This document shows, in pieces, positions 36,352 to 44,838 of a stretch of 64,000 nucleotides of DNA. Position numbers and translations under genes: made by a program. A model generated the notes under the pieces. The model was not told the origin of the DNA. It did no database searches and saw nothing but the letters and a program-made list of their open reading frames with translations. Source of the DNA: Bog-756 sp052326605. Lineage in GTDB: Bacteria; Actinomycetota; Acidimicrobiia; Acidimicrobiales; RAAP-2. Where the stretch lies: the NCBI GenBank assembly GCA_052326605.1, contig JBKQMB010000054.1, positions 1-64,000 of the forward strand, given 5' to 3'. The first letter of the stretch is position 1; each line of letters opens with the position of its first letter.

Positions 36352-36379
36352 CGAAACCGATTCCCGCCAATCGGTTTCG
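36352..36379. terminator. Perfect 11-bp hairpin A
   Basis: CGAAACCGATT (36352-36362) pairs fully with AATCGGTTTCG (36369-36379) around a 6-nt loop. Read on the minus strand, five T's (complement of 36328-36332) come about 20 nt after the stem. It may be a bidirectional terminator or part of an RNA. Confidence 0.55.
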
Positions 36380-36418
36380 CAGAGCGGAGTTCGGGATCCG
36401 CCGCCCGGCCCGCTCGCG

Positions 36419-36444
36419 CGAAGGCACCCTCTGGGGTGCCTTCG
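36419..36444. terminator. Perfect 11-bp hairpin B
   Basis: CGAAGGCACCC (36419-36429) pairs fully with GGGTGCCTTCG (36434-36444) with a 4-nt loop. The stem is GC-rich, as in intrinsic terminators of high-GC bacteria that lack a T run. It lies 56 bp past the stop codon of the minus-strand small gene. Confidence 0.6.
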
Positions 36445-36499
36445 TCGCGTCCGGGGTCGGTGTGAAATCGTTGACGGCCGCCCCATCGGGTCGGCACTG

Positions 36500-36697
36500 T
36501 CATCTGCGGCCCAGAGCCAGGGAGAGTCTGGCCAACCTCCGATTTGCGCTGCTGAGGGCGCGTTCGATGGCGAAAAGCTCTCGGGCCGTCTCCTCGTCCT
36601 TCGCCGCGTTGGATGCATCGGCGTGCACGGTCACCCGGCGGGTCAGTTCGTCGAGTGCGGTGGCGAGGGAGGAGAGTTCTGCGGAGCTGGCGGCCAT
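36500..36697 (-). CDS. Small conserved-type helical protein
   Basis: A 65-residue protein, MAASSAELSSLATALDELTR at its start, then KDEETARELFAIERALSSAN and a basic end with RRLARLSLALGRR. It reads as one or two amphipathic helices with charged heptads. Short proteins of this style sit near hisD in other actinobacteria, from memory; I cannot name a family. ATG with complement at 36695-36697; the upstream open frame is Arg-rich and not convincing. It diverges from hisD, with 142 bp between them. Confidence 0.6.
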   Translation of the reverse strand: MAASSAELSSLATALDELTRRVTVHADASNAAKDEETARELFAIERALSSANRRLARLSLALGRR

Positions 36698-36839
36698 CCA
36701 CCGATCATTGCACCGCTCCGCCCACCCGGGACCAACAAGGGCCCACCGCTCCGCCCGCCACCCGAGGTCCGTTCCTCGCCGCCTTGCGACCGCTCTTCGA
36801 GGACGGCCCTCCATCCGGTTCCGATAGCATCGACGGCCC

Positions 36840-38141
36840 ATGGCCCTTCGTCGCCTCGACTTCCGCGGCTTCACCGGCGATCGCAAGGCGTTGCGTGCGG
36901 CGGTGCCGAGCCCGACGGACGAGCAGGAACGCTCATCCGAAGCAGTGGCCGCCATCATCGGCGAGGTCCGCGCCGATGGCGATGCCGCCCTACGCCGCCT
37001 GACGGCGAAGTTCGACGGCGTCGAACTCGACGAGCTACAGGTCCCCGCTGCGGAGATCAGGGCGGCCCTCGGGCGCGTGCCGTCCGAACTTCAGGATGCG
37101 CTGGACATCGCCCATGACCGGATCCTGGCGTACCACGCCCACGAATCGGCAGCTGTGGTGGCCGACGACTTCGATTCCGGTGGGATCAGGGTCCGCGATC
37201 TGGTCCGGCCGGTGGGGCGTGCCGGTTGCTACGCGCCCGGTGGCCGGGCCCGCTACCCGTCGACCGTGCTGATGTGCTCCGTCCCGGCACACGTCGCCGG
37301 CGTGGAGGAGATCGTGCTCTGCGTCCCTCCCGGGCCCGGTGGCCACATCGACGATGCCACCTTGGCGGCAGCGGCGGTAGCAGGTATCGACGAGGTCTTT
37401 TGCGTGGGCGGCGCGCAGGCCATCGCGGCCATGGCCTATGGCACCCAGTCCATCGATCCGGTGGATGTCATCGTGGGCCCCGGCAACCGGTATGTGGCTG
37501 AGGCCAAGCGCCAGGTCTCCGGAGTCGTCGGCGTGGCCTCGGCATTCGCGGGGCCGTCCGAGGTGGTGGTGATCGCCGGCCCCGACACACCCACCGAGTG
37601 GGCCGCCATCGACCTGGTGGTGCAGGCCGAGCACGGGCCGGACGGTATGGCCTGGCTGATCACCTGGTCGGAAGCGGTCGCGGAGGCAGTCGCGGCGCAT
37701 GTCGATCGGATCGTGAAGGAATCTCCGAGACGCGCCGAACTCGAGGCGACCCTGGGCGCCGGCGGCTTCGCCGTACTGGTGGACGGTCCGAAGCAGGCGA
37801 TCGCCATCGCCAACATCGTGGCGCCGGAGCACCTCGAGATCCTGACCGGCAACGCCGAGTCGCTGCTGTCCCAGGTGACCTCCGCCGGAGCCGTGTTCCT
37901 CGGGCCGAATGCGCCGGCCAGCATGGGTGACTACCTGGCCGGCCCCAATCACGTGCTGCCCACCAATCGGACCGCGCGGTTCGCCAGTGCCCTGCGGGTG
38001 GACGATTTCCAGAAGCACATCCATGCCGTCAGCGTCAGCGACAAGGCGCTGGAGGTCCTCGGGCCCCACGTCGTGACCCTGGCCGAGACCGAGGGCCTTC
38101 CGGCCCATGCCCAGTCGGTGCGCCTGCGATGGCCCCGCTAG
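36840..38141 (+). CDS. hisD: Histidinol dehydrogenase
   Basis: Oxidises histidinol to histidine in two NAD-dependent steps. The 433-residue enzyme carries RPVGRAGCYAPGGRARYPST, EVFCVGGAQAIAAMAYGT, the VIVGPGNRYVAEAKRQVSG signature, VQAEHGPDGMAWLIT and NIVAPEHLEIL, the standard HisD blocks including the catalytic His/Glu. It is the first gene of the his run; its promoter should lie in the 142-bp gap before it. The end overlaps hisC by 13 bp. Confidence 0.96.
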   Translation: MALRRLDFRGFTGDRKALRAAVPSPTDEQERSSEAVAAIIGEVRADGDAALRRLTAKFDGVELDELQVPAAEIRAALGRVPSELQDALDIAHDRILAYHAHESAAVVADDFDSGGIRVRDLVRPVGRAGCYAPGGRARYPSTVLMCSVPAHVAGVEEIVLCVPPGPGGHIDDATLAAAAVAGIDEVFCVGGAQAIAAMAYGTQSIDPVDVIVGPGNRYVAEAKRQVSGVVGVASAFAGPSEVVVIAGPDTPTEWAAIDLVVQAEHGPDGMAWLITWSEAVAEAVAAHVDRIVKESPRRAELEATLGAGGFAVLVDGPKQAIAIANIVAPEHLEILTGNAESLLSQVTSAGAVFLGPNAPASMGDYLAGPNHVLPTNRTARFASALRVDDFQKHIHAVSVSDKALEVLGPHVVTLAETEGLPAHAQSVRLRWPR

Positions 38142-39235
38142 ACCGGGGCGCAGCCGGGCAGCCAGGCCTACCTCCCGTGCGCCCGGACCTGCAGGCCCTC
38201 ACCGGCTACCACTCCGAACAGGTCGACGTCGAGGTCCGTCTCAACACCAACGAGTCGCCGCTACCGCCCCCGCCCGGGTGGTACGAGGCGTTGCTTTCCG
38301 GAATCGCCCGCATCGAGTTCAACCGGTATCCGGATCGTGAGGCGACCGAACTCCGCCGGGGGTTGGCCGACAGCCATGGCGTGCCACCCGAACAGGTCTT
38401 CTGTGCCAATGGGTCGAACGAGGTGCTGCAGTCGCTGTTGTTGGCTTACGGGGGACCGGGGCGCGCCGTAGCCCTTTTCGAGCCCACGTACACACTCCAT
38501 CGCCACATCGCACGCATCACCGGGACCGAGGTCGTGGCAGGGCGCCGGTCCGACGCCTTCGAACTCGACCTCGGCGAGGTGCACAAGGTGGTCGGTACCG
38601 GCGATCCGGTGATCACCTTCCTGTGTTCGCCGAACAACCCGACGGGCAGGGCCGACCCGCTGGCCGACATCGAGGCGGTGGTGGCCATGGCCCCCGGCCT
38701 GGTGGTGGTGGATGAGGCGTACGGGCAGTTCGCGCCGTCGTCGGCATTGGAGATCCTGACCGGCGGGGGCCCGGGAGCGGAGCGCACGGCGGCGGTCCGG
38801 ACGTTTTCGAAGACCTGGTCGATGGCCGGGGCGAGGCTCGGGTACCTGGTCGCAGATCCTGAGGTGATCCGGGCCTGTGAGATGGTCGCGTTGCCGTACC
38901 ACCTCGACGCGGCTAAGCAGTTGGCTGGGCGCCTGGCCCTCCGGTTCGTCGACGAGATGGAGGACCGGGTGGCGATGGTGAGGGAGGAGCGGGGGCGGAT
39001 AGCGGCCACGTTTGCCGCCTTGCCCGTCGAAACCTGGCCGTCGGACGCCAACTTCATCCTCTTCCGGCCGTTGCGGAAGGAGGCCCGCGACGTGTGGGCT
39101 GACCTTCTCGGCGCATCGGTGCTCGTGCGAGACTGTTCGAAGTGGCCAGGCCTCACCGGTTGCCTCCGGGTGACGGTGGGGCTCCCATCGGAGAACGACA
39201 GATTCCTGGCCGCACTGAGCGAAAGCCTTCGATGA
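38129..39235 (+). CDS. hisC: Histidinol-phosphate aminotransferase
   Basis: PLP enzyme making histidinol phosphate. 368 residues with VRLNTNESPLPPPP, the NRYPDREATELRRGLA segment, FCANGSNEVLQSLLLAYGGP, FLCSPNNPTGRADPL, VVDEAYGQFA and the PLP-Lys motif RTFSKTWSMAGARLGYLV. ATG at 38129 lies within the end of hisD; hisB begins inside its stop codon. Confidence 0.95.
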   Translation: MAPLDRGAAGQPGLPPVRPDLQALTGYHSEQVDVEVRLNTNESPLPPPPGWYEALLSGIARIEFNRYPDREATELRRGLADSHGVPPEQVFCANGSNEVLQSLLLAYGGPGRAVALFEPTYTLHRHIARITGTEVVAGRRSDAFELDLGEVHKVVGTGDPVITFLCSPNNPTGRADPLADIEAVVAMAPGLVVVDEAYGQFAPSSALEILTGGGPGAERTAAVRTFSKTWSMAGARLGYLVADPEVIRACEMVALPYHLDAAKQLAGRLALRFVDEMEDRVAMVREERGRIAATFAALPVETWPSDANFILFRPLRKEARDVWADLLGASVLVRDCSKWPGLTGCLRVTVGLPSENDRFLAALSESLR

Positions 39236-39873
39236 GCACACCGATCCCGACACCGACACCGGCACCGTCCCCGGCACCGATCCACCGCACGGCGACGAAC
39301 CGACGTGCGACCAAGGAGACCACCATCGACGTGGCCATCGATCTGGACGGTGGCGGCACCAACGAGGTGTCGACCGGTCTGCCGTTCTTCGACCACATGA
39401 TCGGCCAGCTGGGGCGCCACGGCGGTTTCGACCTGACTGTCTCCGCCGTGGGTGATCTCGATGTCGACGCCCACCACACCGTCGAGGACGTCGGCATCAC
39501 CCTGGGCCAGGTGCTGTCCGATGCCCTGGGGGACAAGGCGGGCATCCGCCGCTTCGGCTCCATAGCCCTCCCGCTCGACGAGGCACTGGTGGAGGTGGCT
39601 CTCGACCTGTCCGGGCGCCCGTACCTGGCCTACGGCATCGAGTTCCCCCCGGACACCGCTCCATTGGGCACCCCGCCCTTCGACCCCCAGCTGGCCGAGG
39701 AGTTCTGGAGAGCCTTCTCCACTTCAGCAGGTCTAACCCTCCACTTGAGGTTGATATCTGGGAAGAACACCCACCACATCGTGGAGGCTTCGTTCAAAGG
39801 CGTGGCGCGGGCCCTGCGGGATGCGGTCCGGGTCGAGGGTGGCGGCATCCCGTCCACCAAGGGTGCCCTGTGA
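39232..39873 (+). CDS. hisB: Imidazoleglycerol-phosphate dehydratase
   Basis: Monofunctional HisB of 213 residues (no phosphatase half). Metal-binding His motifs are DVDAHHTVEDVGITLGQ and KNTHHIVEASFKGVARALR, and FFDHMIGQLGRHGGFDL is the usual third block. The N-terminus has a Thr-Pro-Ala repeat. The start ATG overlaps the hisC stop (ATGA). The stretch 39735-39775 is less GC-rich than the gene around it. Confidence 0.95.
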   Translation: MSTPIPTPTPAPSPAPIHRTATNRRATKETTIDVAIDLDGGGTNEVSTGLPFFDHMIGQLGRHGGFDLTVSAVGDLDVDAHHTVEDVGITLGQVLSDALGDKAGIRRFGSIALPLDEALVEVALDLSGRPYLAYGIEFPPDTAPLGTPPFDPQLAEEFWRAFSTSAGLTLHLRLISGKNTHHIVEASFKGVARALRDAVRVEGGGIPSTKGAL

Positions 39874-39934
39874 GCGTGGTGTCCGGCGGTTCACCCCGGA
39901 GGGGACAGCGCGTCCCTCGGCCGTCCCGGCGCCA

Positions 39935-40552
39935 GTGATCGCCGTCCTCGACTACGGCATCGGAAACCTGCGCTCTGCGGAGAAGGCTCTCCAGCACCTG
40001 GGGGCCGAGGCCGAGCTCATCGATGACCCCGACCGCGCCGCCACGGCCGACGGCGTGGTGCTCCCCGGGGTGGGGGCCTTCGGACGTTGTGCCCAGGCAT
40101 TGAGGAGTAGCGGGCTGGACGGCGCCGCGCGTTTCGCCATCGGCCGCGGCGTGCCGTTCCTGGGCATCTGCGTGGGATTCCAGCTCCTGTACGAGGGCTC
40201 CGACGAGGATCCCTCTGCAGCGGGCCTGGCTATCCTGCCCGGCACTGTCAGGCGTCTGCCGGACGGCGTCAAGCATCCGCAGATGCAGTGGAACGTGGTC
40301 GATATCGCGGCCGGTTGCGACTCGGGCCTCCTCGGCGGGTCACCCGATCCGGCGTGGGTCTACTTCGTGCACTCGTACGCCCCCGAGCGGACGGCCGACA
40401 CCACGTCGACCTGCGAGTACGGCGGCGTGATCACCGCGTCGGCCGAGCGGGGCGCCGTGTGGGGAACCCAGTTCCACCCGGAGAAGTCGGGGGCGGTCGG
40501 ACTGGGCATCCTGGCTAACTTCGTGCGCCGCGTCGATCAGACCTCTGCCTGA
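39935..40552 (+). CDS. hisH: Imidazole glycerol phosphate synthase, glutaminase subunit
   Basis: Class I glutamine amidotransferase of 205 residues that feeds ammonia to HisF. It has VLDYGIGNLRS at the start, the nucleophile Cys79 in LGICVGFQLLYEGS (usual GICLGMQ, here with Val and Phe), and the His/Glu pair in TQFHPEKSG. GTG 39935 gives the family N-terminus; there is a 61-bp gap after hisB. Confidence 0.95.
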   Translation: MIAVLDYGIGNLRSAEKALQHLGAEAELIDDPDRAATADGVVLPGVGAFGRCAQALRSSGLDGAARFAIGRGVPFLGICVGFQLLYEGSDEDPSAAGLAILPGTVRRLPDGVKHPQMQWNVVDIAAGCDSGLLGGSPDPAWVYFVHSYAPERTADTTSTCEYGGVITASAERGAVWGTQFHPEKSGAVGLGILANFVRRVDQTSA

Positions 40553-41334
40553 TGGACCTGTATCCGGCCGTGGACATCAGAGGTGGCTCCGCCGTCCGGC
40601 TGAAGCAGGGTGACTTCGAAAGACAGAGCGAGTACGGAGACCCGGTAGCTCTGGCCACCCGGTTCGCCGATGCCGGTGCTCCGTGGCTGCACGTGGTGGA
40701 TCTCGATGCGGCGCGTTCCGGCCGGCCGGTGAATCGTCCGACGGTGCTGGCCATTGCCGCCGCCGTGGGTGTCCCGGTCGAGACCGGCGGGGGAGTTCGT
40801 TCGGAAGGGGACATCGAAGAGCTCCTCGACGGCGGCGTCAGCCGGGTGATCCTCGGCACCGCTGCCCTCGAGGACCCGGGCCTGGCACACAGGGCGGCAG
40901 CCAGGTTTCCCGGTCGGGTTGCTCTCGGCCTCGACTACCGCCTGGGTGCAGACGGTCGTGCGGAGGTTGCGGTCCGGGGCTGGGAAGAGGGGAGTGGCCG
41001 CACTGTCTCCGATGTCCTGGCAGAGTTGGGAGACGTCGAGTTGGCCGCAGTGATCGTGACCGCCGTCGATCGTGACGGCATGCTCTCCGGCCCGGACCTC
41101 GACGGGCTGCGGGCCGTCTTGCAGGGGACAGCGCTCCCGGTGATCGCCTCGGGTGGCGTGGGGTCGGTGGCCGACATCGAGGCGCTGGCCGGCCTGGTCG
41201 TCCGGGTGGACGCGCCGGAGCCTGCCGGTGGCCGGGGGGAACGGCGGCTCGGTGGTGTGATCACCGGCAGGGCTTTGGTCGACGGCTGGATGACCGTGGC
41301 AGAGGGGGTGGAAGCTTGCGCACGGTCCGTGTGA
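40552..41334 (+). CDS. hisA: ProFAR isomerase (HisA, PriA-like)
   Basis: A (beta/alpha)8 isomerase of 260 residues. Catalytic acids are expected at Asp8 (PAVDIRGGSAVRL) and in VTAVDRDGMLSGPDL. A VRGWEEGSG segment resembles the R-G-W found in the dual-function PriA of mycobacteria and streptomycetes, which also does the TrpF reaction. A separate trpF gene exists at 52054, so dual function is not needed here. The start ATG overlaps the hisH stop by 1 bp; the end overlaps hisF by 19 bp. Confidence 0.93.
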   Translation: MDLYPAVDIRGGSAVRLKQGDFERQSEYGDPVALATRFADAGAPWLHVVDLDAARSGRPVNRPTVLAIAAAVGVPVETGGGVRSEGDIEELLDGGVSRVILGTAALEDPGLAHRAAARFPGRVALGLDYRLGADGRAEVAVRGWEEGSGRTVSDVLAELGDVELAAVIVTAVDRDGMLSGPDLDGLRAVLQGTALPVIASGGVGSVADIEALAGLVVRVDAPEPAGGRGERRLGGVITGRALVDGWMTVAEGVEACARSV

Positions 41335-42107
41335 TCCCCTGCCTGGACGTGGACGCAGGTCGGGTGGTCAAGGGTGTCCGGTTCGTCGACCTGTTCGACG
41401 CCGGTGACCCGGTCGAGTTGGCGACGCGCTATGACGCCCAGGGTGCCGATGAACTGGTCTTCCTCGATATCACTGCTTCTTCGGATAACCGCCGGACGAT
41501 GGTCGACGTCGTCTCGCGGACCGCTGATGTGGTCTTCATCCCCTTCACCGTCGGCGGAGGGGTGCGCTCGGTCGAGGACGCCCGGCAGTTGCTCCGGGCC
41601 GGTGCGGACAAGGTCGGGATCAACACCGCAGCGGTGGACCGGCCGGCTCTCATCGCCGAGCTGGCCGACGAGTTCGGTAGCCAGTGCGTGGTCGTAGCGG
41701 TTGACGCCCGCCGTCGCCGACCAGAAGGGGGATCGGGCGAGGCAACGGAATGGGAGGTGTTCACCCACGGCGGCCGGACGCCCACCGGCCAGGACGCCGT
41801 GGCCTGGTCGGAGCAGTGCGCGGCCGTCGGAGCGGGAGAGTTGTTGATCACCTCGATGGACCGCGACGGCACCCGCGACGGGTTCGACCTGGAGCTGACC
41901 CGCACGATCGCCGAGCGGTGCCCGGTGCCGGTCGTTGCATCGGGCGGCGTGGGGACGCTCGACCACCTTGTCGAGGGAGCCCTGGAGGGATCAGCCGATG
42001 CGGTGCTTGCCGCTTCGATCTTCCATCTGGGTGAGTTCACCGTGGGCGAGGCGAAGGCGTACATGCAGTCGGCGGGGGTGTCGGTGCGCCCGCCGTCACC
42101 CTCCTGA
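41316..42107 (+). CDS. hisF: Imidazole glycerol phosphate synthase, cyclase subunit
   Basis: Cyclase partner of HisH, 263 residues, a (beta/alpha)8 barrel. Signature VRVIPCLDVDAGRVVKGVRF with Asp11, FLDITASSD, FTVGGGVRS, VVVAVDARRRR with the second catalytic Asp, and VASGGVGTLDHL. The start is TTG at 41316 within hisA, chosen because it gives the usual MRTVRVIPCLDV N-terminus. A 206-bp repeat-rich gap follows. Confidence 0.95.
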   Translation: MRTVRVIPCLDVDAGRVVKGVRFVDLFDAGDPVELATRYDAQGADELVFLDITASSDNRRTMVDVVSRTADVVFIPFTVGGGVRSVEDARQLLRAGADKVGINTAAVDRPALIAELADEFGSQCVVVAVDARRRRPEGGSGEATEWEVFTHGGRTPTGQDAVAWSEQCAAVGAGELLITSMDRDGTRDGFDLELTRTIAERCPVPVVASGGVGTLDHLVEGALEGSADAVLAASIFHLGEFTVGEAKAYMQSAGVSVRPPSPS

Positions 42108-42180
42108 CTCGTCACCCTCGTGATTGCACTCATTGTGACCACAGTCGCTGCCTCGCCCGAACGGGCTATCACGGACCCTC

Positions 42181-42275
42181 CGGCCCGCTCGGCCCGCTCG
42201 GTCGGGCTCCGTCGGCCCGCTCGGCCCGCTCGGCCCTCCGGTCCGCTCGGTCGGGCTCCGTCGGCTCCGTCGGCT
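42181..42275. repeat. Imperfect direct repeats between hisF and the GroES-like gene
   Basis: Runs of cggcccgctcgg and ggtcgggctccgtcgg occur in two copies of a roughly 30-40 bp block (for example starting 42181 and 42213). No coding frame is convincing. The rest of the gap, 42108-42180, shows nothing I can name. Confidence 0.7.
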
Positions 42276-42313
42276 CCGGCCGGACCCCATCGACCCTGCG
42301 GTAGCCTGACATC

Positions 42314-42682
42314 GTGGCATCCGCGACGTCAGAAGTTCCAGCGACCAGCCAAAACGGAGACGGGAGCCGGGCCCAGCTGCCCATCACCGTTCTGGCCGAC
42401 CGGGTGTTGGTCCAGTTGGCGCAGTCGGAGGGCGAGCGTCGTTCACGAGCGGGGATCCTGATTCCGGCCACTGCCCAGGTGGCGCGGCGGCTCTCCTGGG
42501 CCGAGGCAGTGGCCGTGGGCCCTCACGTCCGGTCGGTGAAGGTGGGGGACAACGTCCTGTTCAACCCCGAGGACCGCTTCGAAGTGGAGGTCCAGGGCGA
42601 CGAGTACGTCATCCTCCGGGAGCGGGACATCCATGCGGTCGCTGCGACCCGCATCGACGGCGGGACCGGTCTCTATCTCTGA
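42314..42682 (+). CDS. GroES-like co-chaperonin family protein
   Basis: A 122-residue protein. After a 20-residue variable start, residues about 24-118 match the GroES fold: LADRVLVQLAQSEGERRSRAG, ILIPATAQ, AEAVAVGPHV, VKVGDNVLFN and DEYVILRERDIHAV. The mobile-loop region (ERRSRAGILIPA) is close to the GroES pattern. There is no groEL next to it. It stands between hisF and hisI, on the same strand. Start GTG 42314, with a weak upstream ribosome site. Confidence 0.78.
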   Translation: MASATSEVPATSQNGDGSRAQLPITVLADRVLVQLAQSEGERRSRAGILIPATAQVARRLSWAEAVAVGPHVRSVKVGDNVLFNPEDRFEVEVQGDEYVILRERDIHAVAATRIDGGTGLYL

Positions 42683-42813
42683 ACATGACCCCCGAGGCCG
42701 GGCACCGGACACGCCGGATCGAGCGGGACCCGCCCCGCCCCCACACCGCTGCGCCTCTGCGCCCGCCCCGCAACGCTCCGACGACCCACTTTCTCCGACG
42801 ACCCATATGACGA

Positions 42814-42849
42814 CCCGGACGACAACCCGGACGACAACCCGGACGACAA
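42814..42849. repeat. Three perfect 12-bp tandem repeats before hisI
   Basis: cccggacgacaa occurs three times in a row (42814, 42826, 42838), about 30 bp before the hisI start codon. The gap 42683-42877 otherwise shows no feature I can support. The repeats end just before the ribosome-binding site of hisI. Confidence 0.85.
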
Positions 42850-42877
42850 CAATGACACGCACCAGGGAGCACCTCTC

Positions 42878-43276
42878 GTGAGCACCGGCACGAACGACAC
42901 CACCGCCTACACGGCCACCCCGATCGTCTTTACCGACACCGAGTTCGATCGGATCACTTTCAACGAGGACGGTCTGGTCGGGGCCATCGTCCAGGATGCC
43001 TCCGACGGTGCCGTCCTCATGTTCGCCTGGATGAACAGCGAGTCCCTCCGCCGCACGCTCGACACCGGGAGGACCTGGTTCTGGAGCCGTAGCCGGCAGG
43101 AGTACTGGTGCAAGGGCGAGACCTCGGGTGACCGCCAGTACGTGCGCAGCATCCGCTACGACTGCGACGGTGACACCCTGCTGATCGAGGTCGACCAGGA
43201 GGGGGTGGGGGCCTGTCACACCGGTCACCGCACCTGCTTCTACCGCTCCTTCGGCGACACGACGTCGGATCGATGA
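42878..43276 (+). CDS. hisI: Phosphoribosyl-AMP cyclohydrolase
   Basis: Opens the adenine ring of PR-AMP in step 3 of histidine synthesis. 132 residues, with VLMFAWMNSESLRRTLDTGR, FWSRSRQEYWCKGETSGD, the metal-binding YDCDGDTLLIEVDQEGVG and CHTGHRTCFY. It has no HisE domain. GTG at 42878 follows GGGAG with 8-bp spacing. The stop overlaps trpE (ATGA). Confidence 0.95.
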   Translation: MSTGTNDTTAYTATPIVFTDTEFDRITFNEDGLVGAIVQDASDGAVLMFAWMNSESLRRTLDTGRTWFWSRSRQEYWCKGETSGDRQYVRSIRYDCDGDTLLIEVDQEGVGACHTGHRTCFYRSFGDTTSDR

Positions 43277-44826
43277 CACTGGCGTTGGAGCACGGCCCGA
43301 CGGGCCCTGGGCCATCCGGCTTCGTGGCATTGGCATCCAAGCACCGGATCGTCCCGGTCTGGCGCGAGCTGGTGGCCGACACCATCACCCCGGTGGCTGT
43401 CTTCCTGCAGATCGTGGGCAGCGGAGACACAACGGGGTTCCTGCTCGAGTCCGTGGAGGGCGGCGAACGGTGGGGGCGCTACTCCTTCATCGGGAGGAAT
43501 CCCCTGGCCACCGTCACCTCCCGTGGCGGCGTGGTGACCACCGAGGGCACCCTCGACCTCGATGCGGTGACCGCCAACGGGGTCAGCGGGACCGGGGGCG
43601 TCTTGGCCGCCCTGGAGGCGATCCTGGGCGCCTTCGAATCACCGGAGCTGGCGGACCTGCCCCCGCTGCATGGCGGTCTGGTGGGTTATCTCGGGTATGA
43701 CGTGGTGCGCGAGGTGGAGCACCTGCCGAACGCCCCTCACGACGACCTAGGCCAGCCCGACGCAATCCTGGCCGTCATCGGCCAGCTGGCCGCCTTCGAC
43801 CACTGGCGCCAGAGGGTGGTGCTCATCGACAACGTGGTCATCGACCCGGACTGGGGAGTCGACGAGCTCCATGCCGCCCACCACGCAGCCGAGACCCGGC
43901 TCGATCAGCTGGCCGTCGACTGCTTCCGCCCGGTGGACCAACCGCCACGCATGCTGCCCGAGCGGGTCGACACCCCTGCAGATGTGCGACGCACGATGTC
44001 CGACTCGCTCTACGAGGACGCGGTACGGGCCGCCAAGGAGCACATCACGGCCGGGGACATCTTCCAGGTGGTCCTGTCGCAACGATTCGACCTGGGGCCC
44101 CTGGGTGCGGATCCCGTCGACGTCTACCGCGTCCTCCGCCTGGTCAATCCGAGCCCCTACCTCTACTTCCTCCGCTTCCCGGAGGTGACCGTGGTAGGTG
44201 CGTCTCCTGAACCGATGGTGCGCCTCCGCGACGGGACGGTCATCTCGCGGCCGATCGCCGGATCGCGCCCCCGGGGGGTGACCCCCGAGGACGACAGCCG
44301 GCTCGCTGGCGAGCTCGTCGAAGACCCGAAGGAGGTGGCGGAACACGTGATGCTGGTGGACCTGGCGCGCAACGACGTGGGCCGGGTGGTCAGCTTCGGG
44401 ACCGAGGTGGTCGACGAGATGATGGTGGTGGAGCGCTACAGCCACATCATGCACCTGACCTCCCAGGTGTCGGGCCAACTGGCCCCGGGCAGGGGACCGA
44501 TCGACGTGTTGCGCGCCACGATCCCGGCAGGAACCCTCTCCGGTGCCCCGAAAGTACGGGCGATGGAGATCATCGACGATCTCGAGCCGACCAGGCGTGG
44601 TGTCTACGGCGGAGTTGTGGGGTATCTCGACTTCTCGGGCAATCTCGACACCGCCATCGCCATCCGGACCATGACCGTCGGACCGGACGGGACCGCGTCG
44701 GTACAAGCCGGGGCGGGCATCGTGGCCGACAGCGATCCGGCTTCGGAGAATGCCGAGTGCGCCCACAAGGCAGCGGCCATCCTGTCGGCGGTGGCCATGG
44801 CCCGAGCCGCGTCGGCACCGCGGTGA
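43273..44826 (+). CDS. trpE: Anthranilate synthase component I
   Basis: Converts chorismate and ammonia to anthranilate. The 517-residue protein has the N-terminal allosteric site with FLLESVEGGERWGRYSFIG (the LLES Trp-inhibition motif), and the chorismate-binding core: AKEHITAGDIFQVVLSQRFD, NPSPYLYFLRF, GASPEPMVRLRDGTVISRPI, GSRPRG, LVDLARNDVGRV, VSGQLAPGRGPIDVLRATIP and GAPKVRAMEIIDDLEPTRRG. trpG and trpD are not nearby. Start ATG overlaps the hisI stop, so it is translated with the his genes. Confidence 0.95.
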   Translation: MTLALEHGPTGPGPSGFVALASKHRIVPVWRELVADTITPVAVFLQIVGSGDTTGFLLESVEGGERWGRYSFIGRNPLATVTSRGGVVTTEGTLDLDAVTANGVSGTGGVLAALEAILGAFESPELADLPPLHGGLVGYLGYDVVREVEHLPNAPHDDLGQPDAILAVIGQLAAFDHWRQRVVLIDNVVIDPDWGVDELHAAHHAAETRLDQLAVDCFRPVDQPPRMLPERVDTPADVRRTMSDSLYEDAVRAAKEHITAGDIFQVVLSQRFDLGPLGADPVDVYRVLRLVNPSPYLYFLRFPEVTVVGASPEPMVRLRDGTVISRPIAGSRPRGVTPEDDSRLAGELVEDPKEVAEHVMLVDLARNDVGRVVSFGTEVVDEMMVVERYSHIMHLTSQVSGQLAPGRGPIDVLRATIPAGTLSGAPKVRAMEIIDDLEPTRRGVYGGVVGYLDFSGNLDTAIAIRTMTVGPDGTASVQAGAGIVADSDPASENAECAHKAAAILSAVAMARAASAPR

Positions 44827-44838
44827 TCGGGTGACCGC

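Larger units (their letters stand above)
36176..36499. other. Gene-free gap of 324 bp
   Basis: I see no supported coding frame here. The stretch 36200-36350 is noticeably less GC-rich than its surroundings. The two perfect hairpins annotated next lie in its second half. It separates nth (+) from the small minus-strand gene, so it holds the ends of both transcripts, and possibly a small RNA. Confidence 0.6.

Noticed and set aside
43273..43300. Trp-codon attenuator before trpE or trpC
   Set aside because: trpE starts inside hisI with no leader space, and the 115-bp gap before trpC holds no short frame with consecutive Trp codons.
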